A stretch of 64,000 bases of DNA from Roseivivax marinus (GCF_900109705.1 NZ_FOAI01000015.1:31922-95921); one strand, 5' to 3'; numbered from the stretch's first letter, positions 14,857 to 24,155 are shown. The notes: generated by a model not told the origin, from the letters alone. A program made the numbers and translations.

Positions 14857-17727
14857 TCAGGCGCCTCCTTCGTTCGTGGTGCCCCGCGAGGGGTCGATGT
14901 CCATGGCGTGCTCGTTGTCCGTGTCGTGGGCCCGTCGGGCCATGCGGCTGAAGCTCTCGAGCGACAGCAGCACGGCGCCCAGCACAGCGAGGAACACACC
15001 GAGGTCGAAGCCCATGGCCGAGGCGACCTCGAACTCCTCGAGCAGCGGCAGCTTGATGTAGGTGAAGGACGAGGTCAGGAACTCGTGCCCGGTGAACCAC
15101 GCGCCGATGCCGGTGAGGCCCGCGATCAGCACGCCAGCGCCGACGATCCCGTGGTAGGGATAGCGCTGACGATCCGAGGCCCAGGCGAAACCCGACGCCA
15201 TGTATTGCTGCACGATGGCGACCGCGACGACCAGGCCCGCGATGAAGCCGCCGCCCGGCAGGTTGTGCCCGCGCAGGAAGATGTAGATGCCGATCAGCAG
15301 CAGCACCGGCATGATCACGCGGGTCAGCACCACCATCATCAGCGGATGCCGGTCGCCCGCCAGCCGTGTCTGCGGCTCCCGGTTCAGCAGGCGCGCCCGC
15401 ACCGGCCCGCCCATCAGCGCCTCGGTCAGCGCGAAGATGACCAGCGCCGCGATGCCAAGCACGATGATCTCGCCGAAGGTGTCGAACCCCCGGAAGTCCA
15501 CGAGGATCACGTTGACGACGTTGGTGCCGCCCCCGCCCTTGTAGGAGTTCGCGAGGTGATACTCCGAGATCGGGCTTTCGACGAAGTCGCGCACCAGCAT
15601 GTAGAAGGCCAGCATCCCCGCGCCGACGCCGCCCGCCACGGCGATGAGGCCGTCGCGCAGGCGGCGACCCGCGCCGCTTTCGACCGGGGTCTCCTGCGGC
15701 AGGAAGTTCAGCGCCAGCAACATGAGGACGACCGTCACCACCTCGACCGAGATCTGCGTCATGGCAAGGTCGGGCGCCGAAAAGTAGGCAAAGCCCACCG
15801 ACACGATCAGGCCGACGATCGCGATCAGGATCAGCGCGGCCAGGCGGTTGCGGTGCTTGAACACGAGGAAGCCCGTCGCGGCGACCAGCATCGCCCAGGT
15901 CGCGACGGCGACCGCCGTCGGCGGATAGACGACGCGGCTGCCCATTCCGGCCTCGCCCGTGACGAAGGCATAGGCGCCCGCCGCCACCACGAACACGACG
16001 AGGATGGCTGCGAAGCGCGTGAACGAGCCGTCATGCAGACCGCAGGTGACCCGCCGGGCCACCCAGACCGCCCCGCCGACGATGCCGTCGAAGATCGTCT
16101 TGGCCTCGGGGCGCGGGGTGACATCCCAGCCCTTCTGCAGGAACCGGTGCAGGAGCAGCAGCAGGATGCCGCCCGCGACGGCCACGCCCGACAGGTAGAG
16201 CGGCGGCTTCAACCCGTGCCAGATCGCGAGGTGATAGGACGGCACCTCGGCGGTCGTCCCGAGCACGGCGGCGGTGACGAACTTGACCAGCGGCTCGGCG
16301 AGGAACGGCGCGCAGCCGATGATGACCACCAGCGTCGCCAGGAACGCGGGCGGCAGCCACATGCCGAAATTGGGGTCGTGCGGATGGCTGGGGTAATCGT
16401 CGCGCGTCTTGCCGAAGAAGGTGTGGAAGATGAAGCGGAACGAATAGGCGGCCGAGAACAGCGCGCCGAAGGTGGCCAGCGCCGGCACCAGCCAGTGCGG
16501 ACCGAAAAGCTCGGTATGAAGCGCCTCCTCGAGCCACATCTCCTTGGACACGAAGCCGTTGAAGAGCGGGATCCCTGCCATCGACAGCGCCGCGACCGTG
16601 GCGATGGTCGCCGTCACCGGCATCAGGTGGCGCAGGCCGCCGAGTTTGCGGATGTCACGGGTGTGCGCTTCGTGATCGACGATCCCCGCCGACATGAACA
16701 GCGCCGCCTTGAACGTCGCGTGGTTGAGGATGTGGAAGATCGCCGTCATCGCGCCGAAGGCCGTCCCCGTGCCCAGAAGCATGGTGATGAGGCCGAGATG
16801 CGAGACGGTGGAAAACGCCAGCAGCGCCTTCAGGTCATGCTTGAAGAACGCGATGACCGCGCCGAGCACGACGGTGATGAGCCCTGCCCCGGTGACCAGC
16901 CAGAACCACGCCTCGGACCCCGACAGCACCGGCCAGAGCCGCGCCATCAGGAAGATCCCCGCCTTCACCATTGTCGCCGAATGCAGGTACGCCGAGACCG
17001 GCGTCGGCGCGGCCATGGCGTGCGGCAGCCAGAAGTGGAATGGGAACTGCGCCGACTTGGTGAAGCAGCCGATCAGGATCAGGATCAGCGCCGGCAGGTA
17101 AAGGTCCGAGGACTGGATCGCCTCGCGGTTCTGCAGGATCTCGGTGAGGTCGTAGCTGCCCGCGATGTTGCCGAGGATCAGCATCCCGCCGATCAGCGCG
17201 AGGCCGCCCATGCCGGTCACGGTCAGCGCCATCCGCGCGCCCTGCCGGCCTTCCTTGAGATGCTTCCAGTAGCCGATCAGCAGGAAGGACGACAGCGATG
17301 TCAGCTCCCAGAAGATCAGCAGAAGCAGGATGTTGTCGGACAGGACGATGCCCACCATCGCGCCCTGGAAGAGCAGCAGGTAGGTGAAGAACTCGCCCAT
17401 GTCGTCGTTGCGCGACAGGTAGTAGCGCCCGTAGACGATGATGAGGCAGCCGATCCCGAGGATCAGGCTGGCGAAGAACGCGCCCAGCGGATCGAGGAAG
17501 AAGGTGACGTTCAATCCCAGCTCGGGCAGCCAGTCGATCCGCGCGGTAACGGTCTCGCCCGACAGAAGCGCGGGGAAGTTCGAGACCAGCCCGACGAGGG
17601 CCAGCACGGTGACGGACAGGGTACCCAGCGCGCAGGTCCGGCGACCGGCCTGAACGAGGATCGGCGGCAACAGCGCCCCCAGGAAGGGCATCAAGACGAC
17701 GAGGATCAGGGACAAGGTCGCTCCCAC
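14857..17727 (-). CDS. mrpA: Mrp antiporter fused subunit A/B
   Basis: 956 residues, the largest Mrp subunit. The N-terminal NuoL-like part (about 1-600) has HSATMVKAGIFLMARLWPVLSG and TVSHLGLITMLLGTG. A middle DUF4040-type part carries APDLAMTQISVEVVTVVLMLLALNFLP. The end (about 800-945) is an MrpB domain (MPVLLLIGIYIFLRGHNLPGGGFIAGLV). The A-B fusion matches six-gene 'group 2' Mrp operons. The annotated GTG at 17727 has no clear ribosome binding site; a TTG at 17715, giving MSLILVVLMPFLGALL, has GGGAG 5 bases upstream and may be the true start. Confidence 0.92.
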   Translation of the reverse strand: MGATLSLILVVLMPFLGALLPPILVQAGRRTCALGTLSVTVLALVGLVSNFPALLSGETVTARIDWLPELGLNVTFFLDPLGAFFASLILGIGCLIIVYGRYYLSRNDDMGEFFTYLLLFQGAMVGIVLSDNILLLLIFWELTSLSSFLLIGYWKHLKEGRQGARMALTVTGMGGLALIGGMLILGNIAGSYDLTEILQNREAIQSSDLYLPALILILIGCFTKSAQFPFHFWLPHAMAAPTPVSAYLHSATMVKAGIFLMARLWPVLSGSEAWFWLVTGAGLITVVLGAVIAFFKHDLKALLAFSTVSHLGLITMLLGTGTAFGAMTAIFHILNHATFKAALFMSAGIVDHEAHTRDIRKLGGLRHLMPVTATIATVAALSMAGIPLFNGFVSKEMWLEEALHTELFGPHWLVPALATFGALFSAAYSFRFIFHTFFGKTRDDYPSHPHDPNFGMWLPPAFLATLVVIIGCAPFLAEPLVKFVTAAVLGTTAEVPSYHLAIWHGLKPPLYLSGVAVAGGILLLLLHRFLQKGWDVTPRPEAKTIFDGIVGGAVWVARRVTCGLHDGSFTRFAAILVVFVVAAGAYAFVTGEAGMGSRVVYPPTAVAVATWAMLVAATGFLVFKHRNRLAALILIAIVGLIVSVGFAYFSAPDLAMTQISVEVVTVVLMLLALNFLPQETPVESGAGRRLRDGLIAVAGGVGAGMLAFYMLVRDFVESPISEYHLANSYKGGGGTNVVNVILVDFRGFDTFGEIIVLGIAALVIFALTEALMGGPVRARLLNREPQTRLAGDRHPLMMVVLTRVIMPVLLLIGIYIFLRGHNLPGGGFIAGLVVAVAIVQQYMASGFAWASDRQRYPYHGIVGAGVLIAGLTGIGAWFTGHEFLTSSFTYIKLPLLEEFEVASAMGFDLGVFLAVLGAVLLSLESFSRMARRAHDTDNEHAMDIDPSRGTTNEGGA

Positions 17728-17909
17728 CGTGGCTGGATCACTGACCCTTGATGCGGAAGTTTCCCCCTAGCCTCAAGTCCTAGGGCCCGATTTTCGGTTC
17801 GGTTTCGCCCTTCGCATCGCGGTTTCGCGATAACATTCGGGTCAGGTGACGCGGGGACAGGCTACGGAAAGCAAATCCTGACGCGAGGCTTTCGGCAACA
17901 AACCGTCAC
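17728..17909. other. Divergent leader between mrpA and the GntR-amidohydrolase gene
   Basis: No reading frame of note. The region is less GC-rich than its surroundings near 17820-17940 and must hold promoters for both the mrp operon and the gene starting at 17964. No riboswitch-like structure is recognised. Confidence 0.4.
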
Positions 17910-17920
17910 TTGTCAGACAA
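17910..17920. promoter_or_regulatory. Candidate FadR/GntR operator TTGTCAGACAA
   Basis: Perfect 5-bp inverted repeat TTGTC-A-GACAA, 43 bp before the ATG of the FadR-type fusion gene. A TGATAAT box resembling a -10 element follows at 17922-17928. The layout suits autoregulation. FadR-family sites usually are short palindromes of this kind, so the assignment is inference from position and symmetry. Confidence 0.5.
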
Positions 17921-17963
17921 CTGATAATCTGTTTGTCTCAGCTCAATTCGCCGGAGTCGCTTC

Positions 17964-19595
17964 ATGTCGATGACCTTTCACAAGCTTTCGCGGCCGAAAT
18001 CCCTCCCCGAGGAGATCGCGCAGCAGATCCGCGACCAGATCGCGGCGGGCGACCTCGCCCCGGGCGCACGGCTGCCCAGCGAGGCGCGGCTTCAGGCCGA
18101 GTTCGACGTCGGCCGCAGCGCCGTGCGCGAGGCGATCTCGCGGCTCAAGGACGACGGGCTCGTGGTCACCCGGCAGGGCGTCGGTGCCTTCGTGGCCGAA
18201 GACCCGCACGGCTCGAAGTTCCGCATCCAGAGCACGGGCCCGGACCTGATGACGGGGCTGCGCTACATCCTCGAGATGCGGCTCGAGATCGAGGTGGCGG
18301 TGGCCGGCATGGCCGCGCGACGGCGCTCGAAATCCGACCTGCGCCGTCTCGGTGACGCCGTGGCCGCGCTGTCGGCAGCGGTGGAGCGGCAGGACGGCCA
18401 GCCCGAAGCGGCCCAGCGCGCGTTCTGGTCCGCCGTCGCCGCGGCGGCGCGCAATCCGCACATGAACGACCTGATCCGCTACCTCGAGGGCCGCTTCGCC
18501 GACCGGCTCCAGACGGTGCGGGTGCCGCAGGCCGGCCAGGGCGCCGAGCTGGTTGCCGAATACGAGACGATCCGCGCCGCCATCGCGGCAGGCGATCCGG
18601 ACAAGGCCCGCCGCGCGGCGTGGCGACACCTGTTGCGCGCCGCCGACCGCCTGGGTCTGCGCGGGCTGCAGGGATGGGATGAAAGCAGGATGACGGTGAT
18701 CGGAGACATGACAGAGACCGAGATTCCGCGCTGCGCCGCGGCCGACCCGGCGCCGCGGCCCGCGCGCTTCACGCCGCCCCCGGGCAGCTGCGACTGCCAC
18801 GCGCACGTCTTCGGCCCGGCCGAGACCTATCCTTACGTGCACGGGCGCACCTACACGCCGCCCGACGCGCCGCTCGCGCAGTACCGCAAGATGCTCGACA
18901 CGTTGGGCATCGACCGCGGCGTGATCGTGCAGCCCAGCGTCTATGGCACCGACAACCGCGCCACGCTCGACGCCGTGCGCGCGGGCGGCGACCGCTACCG
19001 CGCCGTGGTGGTGGTGGACGAGGAGGTGACCGAGGCCGAGCTCGAACGGATGCACGCCGCCGGTGCGCGCGGCGTCCGGGTGAACCTGATCTTCCGGTCG
19101 GGCATCGAGGTGTCCGACGTGCGCAAGCTCGCCGACAAGATCGCGCCGCTCGACTGGCACATGCAGCTCCTGATCGACGTGTCGGAGTTCGCCGACCTGC
19201 GCGACACGTTGGGCTCGCTGCCCGTGGACACGGTGATCGACCATATCGGCCACATGCCGACCTCGCGCGGCGTGGATCATCCGGGCTTTCGCGACATGCT
19301 CGCGCTGCTGCGCGACGGGCGCAGCTGGGTGAAGCTTTCGGGCAGCTACCGGATCACGTCCGAGACCGAGACGCCCTACAAGGACGTGGCGCCTCTCGCC
19401 CGCGCCATCGTGGAGGCCAACCCCGACCGCGTGCTCTGGGCGACGGACTGGCCCCACCCCTACGTGAACGTGCCGATGCCCAATGATGGCGCGCTGCTGG
19501 ACATGCTCGCCGACTGGGTGCCGGACGAGGAGACGCGCCGCCGCATCCTCGTGGACAACCCGGCCCGGCTTTACGGCTTCGACCCCGTGGCCTGA
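17964..19595 (+). CDS. Fused FadR-type GntR regulator and amidohydrolase (lactonase-like)
   Basis: 543 residues in one uninterrupted frame. Residues 1-75 are a GntR winged helix (LPSEARLQAEFDVGRSAVREAISRL); about 95-235 form an FCD ligand-binding domain; 236-275 are a Pro-rich linker; 276-543 are an amidohydrolase-2 TIM barrel with metal-binding CDCHAH, DHIGHMP and the catalytic-type Asp in WATDWPHP. The barrel resembles 2-pyrone-4,6-dicarboxylate lactonase and 4-sulfomuconolactone hydrolase. Normally these are two genes. Internal ATGs at 18690 and 18708 could also start the enzyme alone; the latter has GGAG close upstream. A TRAP transporter follows 47 bp later, so the protein may both sense and hydrolyse the imported compound. 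Confidence 0.85.
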   Translation: MSMTFHKLSRPKSLPEEIAQQIRDQIAAGDLAPGARLPSEARLQAEFDVGRSAVREAISRLKDDGLVVTRQGVGAFVAEDPHGSKFRIQSTGPDLMTGLRYILEMRLEIEVAVAGMAARRRSKSDLRRLGDAVAALSAAVERQDGQPEAAQRAFWSAVAAAARNPHMNDLIRYLEGRFADRLQTVRVPQAGQGAELVAEYETIRAAIAAGDPDKARRAAWRHLLRAADRLGLRGLQGWDESRMTVIGDMTETEIPRCAAADPAPRPARFTPPPGSCDCHAHVFGPAETYPYVHGRTYTPPDAPLAQYRKMLDTLGIDRGVIVQPSVYGTDNRATLDAVRAGGDRYRAVVVVDEEVTEAELERMHAAGARGVRVNLIFRSGIEVSDVRKLADKIAPLDWHMQLLIDVSEFADLRDTLGSLPVDTVIDHIGHMPTSRGVDHPGFRDMLALLRDGRSWVKLSGSYRITSETETPYKDVAPLARAIVEANPDRVLWATDWPHPYVNVPMPNDGALLDMLADWVPDEETRRRILVDNPARLYGFDPVA

Positions 19596-19642
19596 CCGGG
19601 CCCGGGACAACTTCACCACCATTCATGACGGGAGGAGACCCC

Positions 19643-20647
19643 ATGAACATCATCGCGAAGACATCCGCCGCCGCCCTGCTCGCCGCTGGCGCCCTTGCGG
19701 GCACCGTGACCGGGGCCGCCGCGCAGGACGTGACCATGCGGATCGGCTGGACGACCTCGGACGGCGAGGCGGACCCCTACGCCATCGCCGCACGCCAGAT
19801 TCAGGCCGAGCTCGAAGAGCGCGCGCCGGGCGTGTTCGACGTGGAATTCTTTCCCAACAACCAGCTCGGCGACGAGAAGCAGATGATCGAGGCGCTGCAG
19901 TTCGGCACGCTCGATCTGGGCATCATCACCAACGCGCCGGTGGGCAACGTCGAACCCGCGTTCCAGATCCTCGACATGCCGTTCCTCTTCCCCGACGAGG
20001 AAGCCGCGCACGAGGCGCTGGACGGAGAACTGGGCGACGAGCTGATGTCGCGGCTTGAAGGGTCCGGCATCGTCGGGCTGGGCTTCGCCGAGGGTGGCTT
20101 CCGCAACATGATCAACAACGCCCGCCCGATCCAGCAGCCGGACGACGTCGAGGGCGTCAAGTTCCGGGTGATGCAGAATCCGGTCTTCATCGACATGTTC
20201 CAGTCGCTCGGCGGCAACGCCGTGCCGATGGCCTGGGGCGAGACGTTCACCGCCGCGCAGCAGGGCACCATCGACGGCCTCGAGATCCCGCTCGCCGTGA
20301 TCGCGTCCAACAAGTACGCCGACGTGGTCGAGTACCTGTCGCTTACCCAGCACACCTACTCGGCACTCGACATCCTCGCCTCCGAGCGGTTCCTCTCGGG
20401 CCTTTCGGACGAGCAGCGCACCACCGTCACCGAAGCCGTGGACGCCGCGATCGAGACCCAGCGCCAGACGGTGCAGGAGAACGCCGACGCGGTGCTCGCA
20501 CACCTCGAGGAAGCCGGCATGACGATCAACGAGATCGAGGACCCCGAGGCGTTCCGCGAGAAGGTCAAGCCGGTCTACGACTCGTTCCGCGACGACATCG
20601 GCTCGGACCTCGTGGACATGGCACTCGGCCAGTCCGGCTCCGAGTGA
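19643..20647 (+). CDS. TRAP transporter periplasmic binding protein (DctP family)
   Basis: 334 residues counted from the ATG at 19643, which follows GGGAGGAG; six extra residues upstream are not used. A signal peptide ends near GTVTGAAAQD. The family segments FFPNNQLGDEKQMIEALQFGTLDLGI, FRVMQNPVFIDMFQSLGGNAVPMAWGETFTAAQQGTIDGLE are present, including the Arg that binds the substrate carboxylate in KFRVMQNP. It captures a carboxylate in the periplasm for the DctQ/DctM pair downstream. The fused lactonase-like gene upstream suggests a lactone-derived or dicarboxylate ligand. Confidence 0.93.
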   Translation: MNIIAKTSAAALLAAGALAGTVTGAAAQDVTMRIGWTTSDGEADPYAIAARQIQAELEERAPGVFDVEFFPNNQLGDEKQMIEALQFGTLDLGIITNAPVGNVEPAFQILDMPFLFPDEEAAHEALDGELGDELMSRLEGSGIVGLGFAEGGFRNMINNARPIQQPDDVEGVKFRVMQNPVFIDMFQSLGGNAVPMAWGETFTAAQQGTIDGLEIPLAVIASNKYADVVEYLSLTQHTYSALDILASERFLSGLSDEQRTTVTEAVDAAIETQRQTVQENADAVLAHLEEAGMTINEIEDPEAFREKVKPVYDSFRDDIGSDLVDMALGQSGSE

Positions 20648-20670
20648 TCTCTGCCACCTGACGCTAGACA

Positions 20671-20697
20671 CGGGCGGGCCGGCGCACGGCCCGCCCG
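20671..20697 (+). terminator. Intercistronic hairpin after binding-protein gene
   Basis: CGGGCGGGCC pairs with GGCCCGCCCG across a 7-base loop between the TRAP binding-protein gene and the small permease gene. There is no T-run. Hairpins here usually stabilise the upstream message and reduce downstream expression. Confidence 0.6.
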
Positions 20698-20725
20698 ATC
20701 ACCGACCGAAGGGGGAGGTCGACCG

Positions 20726-21217
20726 ATGAAGGCTCTCGACGCCATATCCGCCGCCATCGCGCGCGCGACCGCCTGGGTCGTGGCGATCCTGGCCACGATC
20801 ATGCTGAGCGCGCTCGTGCTCCAGGTGTTCTCGCGCTACGTCCTGGGATCGGCTTTCTCGTGGACCGAGGAACTGGCGATCATCCTCTTCGCATGGGTCG
20901 TCCTGCTGACCGCCACGATCGCGATCCGCGACGACGACCACGTTCGCCTCGACGCGGCGCTCGGTGCCCTGCCCGATCCCGCCCGTCGCGTCTGGCTGCG
21001 GGTCATCGCCGTCGGCATCCTGGGCTTCTGTATCCTCTTCGCGTGGTCCGGCGTCAGCTACGTCGACCGTACTCTGGGGCAGGTGACGGCGGCCATGCGC
21101 CTGCCGATCGAGTGCCTGCACCTCGCCGTGCCGGTCTCGGGCGTCATCGGCGCGCTGCACGCCTTCGTCCGCGTCTTCATCCCCGTCGCGGATAGAACCG
21201 ACGAGGCCCCGGCATGA
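20726..21217 (+). CDS. TRAP transporter small permease (DctQ family)
   Basis: 163 residues with four membrane helices. The signature LQVFSRYVLGSAFSWTEELAIILFAWVVLLTATIAIRDDDHVRLD is the DctQ hallmark. The ATG follows GGGGGAGG. It overlaps the large permease gene by ATGA. It bridges the binding protein and the DctM channel. Confidence 0.93.
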   Translation: MKALDAISAAIARATAWVVAILATIMLSALVLQVFSRYVLGSAFSWTEELAIILFAWVVLLTATIAIRDDDHVRLDAALGALPDPARRVWLRVIAVGILGFCILFAWSGVSYVDRTLGQVTAAMRLPIECLHLAVPVSGVIGALHAFVRVFIPVADRTDEAPA

Positions 21218-22497
21218 GCGCAACGGCCTGGATCATCCTGTCGGTCTTCTTCGGCGGCCTCGTGACCGGCGTGCCGGTCGCCTTCGCCATCGGCCTTTCG
21301 GCGGCCGTGGGTCTCTACGTCGCCGACTTCCCCTTCGTCGTGCTGGCCCAGCGGGTTCTGGCGGGCACGCAGGTTTTCTCGCTGCTGGCGATCCCCGGCT
21401 TCGTGCTGGCGGGCGAGCTGATGATGGCCGGCGGCCTGTCGCGGCGCCTGGTCAAGGTCGGCCAGGCGCTGGTGCAGCACATCACCGGCGGGCTCGGCAT
21501 GGTCACCGTGGTGTCGGCGACCTTCTTCGCCGCGATCTCGGGCTCGGCGCCCGCGACCACAGCGGCCATCGGCGGCATCATGATCCCCGAGATGGAAAAA
21601 CGCGGCTGGCGCCGCGACTTCTCGACCTCGCTCGCCACGGCATCCGGTCCCATCGGGCAGATGATCCCGCCGTCGATCCCGATGATCATCTGGGGCGTGA
21701 TCGCGGAGGAATCGATCAGCCAGCTCTTCCTCGCGGGGATCATCCCCGGCCTCTTGATCGCCGTCGGCCTGATGATCTGGTGCTGGACCGTCGCCCGGCG
21801 CGAGGGCATCAACACCGACGCCCGCCGGAGCACCGCGTCCGAACTCGGCCGCGCGGTATGGGAGGGCAAGTGGTCGCTCGCCGCGCCGCTGGTGATCCTC
21901 GGCGGCATCTACGGCGGCGTCTTCACCCCCACCGAGGCCTCGGCCATCGGCGTCGCCTACGCGCTGATCGTGGGCGTCGGGATCCACCGCGAGATCAAGT
22001 TCCGCGACCTCGGCCCGATCATGGTCAAGTCCATGCGCACGGCCACCATCGTGTGCTTCATCATCGCGGTCGCCTCGGCCTTCGGCTGGCTCATCGCGAT
22101 CGAGCAGATCCCCGGCACCATCGCCTCGGGCATCCTGTCGGTGTCGGACAACCCGGTGGTGATCCTGCTGCTGCTGAACCTCGCCCTGCTGTTCATCGGG
22201 GCGGTGATGGACAACGTGGCCGCCATGATCATCCTCGGCGCGATCCTGACCTCCATCGGACAGAGCATCGGCCTCGACCCGATCCACCTCGGCGCCATCG
22301 TGGTCATCAACCTTGCCATCGGCATGGCCACCCCGCCCTTCGGCTACTCGCTGTTCGTGGGCTCGGCGGTGTCGGGCGTGCCGATCGAGAAGCTCGTCCG
22401 GACCCTGTGGCCGATGCTCGCCATCATGCTCGTGGTGCTGCTTCTGGTGACCTACGTGCCGGCGGTGACACTGGCGCTGCCCTCGCTCATCCGCTGA
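21214..22497 (+). CDS. TRAP transporter large permease (DctM family)
   Basis: 427 residues with about 12 hydrophobic segments. Diagnostic stretches are LLAIPGFVLAGELMMAGGLSRRLVKV, ISGSAPATTAAIGGIMIPEM, GPIGQMIPPSIPMIIWG and GVFTPTEASAIGVAYAL. It is the sodium-coupled translocation subunit. It is the last gene of the fusion-regulator TRAP operon and is followed by a hairpin. Confidence 0.94.
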   Translation: MSATAWIILSVFFGGLVTGVPVAFAIGLSAAVGLYVADFPFVVLAQRVLAGTQVFSLLAIPGFVLAGELMMAGGLSRRLVKVGQALVQHITGGLGMVTVVSATFFAAISGSAPATTAAIGGIMIPEMEKRGWRRDFSTSLATASGPIGQMIPPSIPMIIWGVIAEESISQLFLAGIIPGLLIAVGLMIWCWTVARREGINTDARRSTASELGRAVWEGKWSLAAPLVILGGIYGGVFTPTEASAIGVAYALIVGVGIHREIKFRDLGPIMVKSMRTATIVCFIIAVASAFGWLIAIEQIPGTIASGILSVSDNPVVILLLLNLALLFIGAVMDNVAAMIILGAILTSIGQSIGLDPIHLGAIVVINLAIGMATPPFGYSLFVGSAVSGVPIEKLVRTLWPMLAIMLVVLLLVTYVPAVTLALPSLIR

Positions 22498-22504
22498 GCC
22501 GCCG

Positions 22505-22527
22505 CGGCCGGGGCACCGTCCCGGCCG
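22505..22527 (+). terminator. Hairpin after dctM
   Basis: CGGCCGGG pairs with CCCGGCCG around a 7-base loop, 8 bases beyond the stop codon. No T-run follows. Confidence 0.5.
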
Positions 22528-22673
22528 GGCACCCGGCCACATCGTCGCGCAAACGTGAGCCGCCGCGCGCCCGCACGAAACGGGCCTTCGCCTTCCATCC
22601 CGCGTCAGCATCGGCCAGAACTCTGCCACCCTGCCATAGGCCCGCCCCCATCCCGGGGGCCGAGGAGGCTGCC

Positions 22674-24155
22674 ATCCGCTTCGCGACCACCATCGCCCTG
22701 ACGCTCGTTCTGTCCGCCGTTGGCCTGACCTACGAGATCGCCGCGGGCCGCGTCCTCGCTCCGTTCTTCGGGACCTCGCTGCTCACCTGGACGGCGGTCA
22801 TCGCGACCGTGCTCGCCGGCTTCTCGCTGGGCAGCGCGCTCGGCGGCCTCGTCGCGGAACAGGAGCGGTCCGCCGCAGCGGCCCATGTCCGCCGCGCGCT
22901 CGTGGCGACGGCGGTACTCATGGCCCTGTCGCCCACGCTTCTCGGGGCGATCCACGCCCTCGGCGCGCGGGGCACCGGCGGGATGCTGGTCAGCGTGGTG
23001 CTGGCCTTCTTCCCCGCCTCGGTGTGCGTCACCATCCCGTCGCCCTTCCTCGCCAAGCTGGCGGTCGAGGCGCGCCCCGGCCACGAGGGATCGTCGCTGG
23101 GCCTCGTGCTGGCCGCCGGATCGGCGGGCGCGATCATGGGCTCGATCCTGTCGGGGTTCGTGGCGCTGCCCCTCATCGGATCGACCGCGACCTTCGCCGT
23201 GTGCGGCGCGACGGCGCTGCTGTGCCTGCCCTTCGTGCGCGTGCGGCCCGAGAGCGGGACGGCCCCGGACGCTGCCGCCAACCTTCGCTCGGGCGCGGTG
23301 GTCGGGGCCACCGCCTTCGTCCTCCTGGCGGGCGTGGTCAGCGCCCCGGCGTGCCGCTACGAATCCGGTCTGTCCTGCCTGCACGTGGAACAGTCCGGCG
23401 CCGAGAAACGCCTGTTCTCGGACCGTACCATCCAGGCGGCGGAGCGGGTCGGCCCGGACGGCGCGCCTCTCGGGGACGACTCCGAGCTCGCGCTGTCCTA
23501 TGCAGAAGTGCTCTGGGCTTGGATGGACCGCGATCTCGGGCCCGCCCCGTCGGTCCTGTTCGTGGGTGGTGGCGGCTACACCCTGCCCACCCGCCTTCTC
23601 GCCGACCGACCCGAGGCCCGGGCCATCGCGGTCGAGATCGACCCGCTGGTGACGGAAGTGGTGCGCGACCACCTGCCCCGCGCCGCGTCGATGATCGAAG
23701 CCGAAGGCTACGACGCCGACGGCGGCGAGGCCGCAACCGACGGAAGGCTCGGGATGGTCCACGCCGACGGTCGCGTCTTCCTCAACGAAACGGAGCATAG
23801 CTTCGACGCGGCCGTGATGGACGCGTTTTCGTCCGACACGGTTCCGGCGCACCTCGTGACCGTCGAAACCTACGAACGCCTGCGCGAGATCGTCGACGGC
23901 CCGGTCTACGTGAACCTGATCGACAGGCCCGACGGCCCCCTGGCGCGCGGTGTCCACGCGATCCTGACCGAGGTGTATCCCCACGTCCGGGCGCTGCAAG
24001 GTCCGCTCAGCGTGCGCGGACGCGCCAATGTCATCCTCGCCGCGTCGCCCGAGCCCCTGGCGGAGCTCGCCTCCGCGCCGGAGGGTTACGCGCCCGTCAC
24101 GATTTCGCCCGCGCGGGCATTCACCGATGATCGCGGGTGGGTCGGCCACCGGTAG
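22674..24155 (+). CDS. Membrane-fused spermidine-synthase-like protein
   Basis: About 493 residues. The N-terminal 200 residues contain about six membrane helices (ALTLVLSAVGLTYEIAAGRVLAPFFG is the first); the C-terminal part is a spermidine-synthase-like methyltransferase fold with FVGGGGYTLPTRLLA, AIAVEIDPLV and AAVMDAFSSDTVPAHL. The substrate is unknown; such proteins need not make polyamines. The start is odd: GAGGAGG at 22662-22668 is ideally placed before an ATC codon at 22674, and no in-frame ATG, GTG or TTG lies between the dctM end and that point. The first in-frame ATG, 22919, would delete two helices. Either ATC is used or the base was miscalled. Confidence 0.75.
   Translation: MRFATTIALTLVLSAVGLTYEIAAGRVLAPFFGTSLLTWTAVIATVLAGFSLGSALGGLVAEQERSAAAAHVRRALVATAVLMALSPTLLGAIHALGARGTGGMLVSVVLAFFPASVCVTIPSPFLAKLAVEARPGHEGSSLGLVLAAGSAGAIMGSILSGFVALPLIGSTATFAVCGATALLCLPFVRVRPESGTAPDAAANLRSGAVVGATAFVLLAGVVSAPACRYESGLSCLHVEQSGAEKRLFSDRTIQAAERVGPDGAPLGDDSELALSYAEVLWAWMDRDLGPAPSVLFVGGGGYTLPTRLLADRPEARAIAVEIDPLVTEVVRDHLPRAASMIEAEGYDADGGEAATDGRLGMVHADGRVFLNETEHSFDAAVMDAFSSDTVPAHLVTVETYERLREIVDGPVYVNLIDRPDGPLARGVHAILTEVYPHVRALQGPLSVRGRANVILAASPEPLAELASAPEGYAPVTISPARAFTDDRGWVGHR

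Noticed and set aside
14830..17751. 973-codon plus-strand open frame opposite mrpA
   Set aside because: Antisense shadow of a GC-rich real gene; its translation is charged low-complexity sequence (His/Arg/Asp/Gln runs) with no family resemblance.
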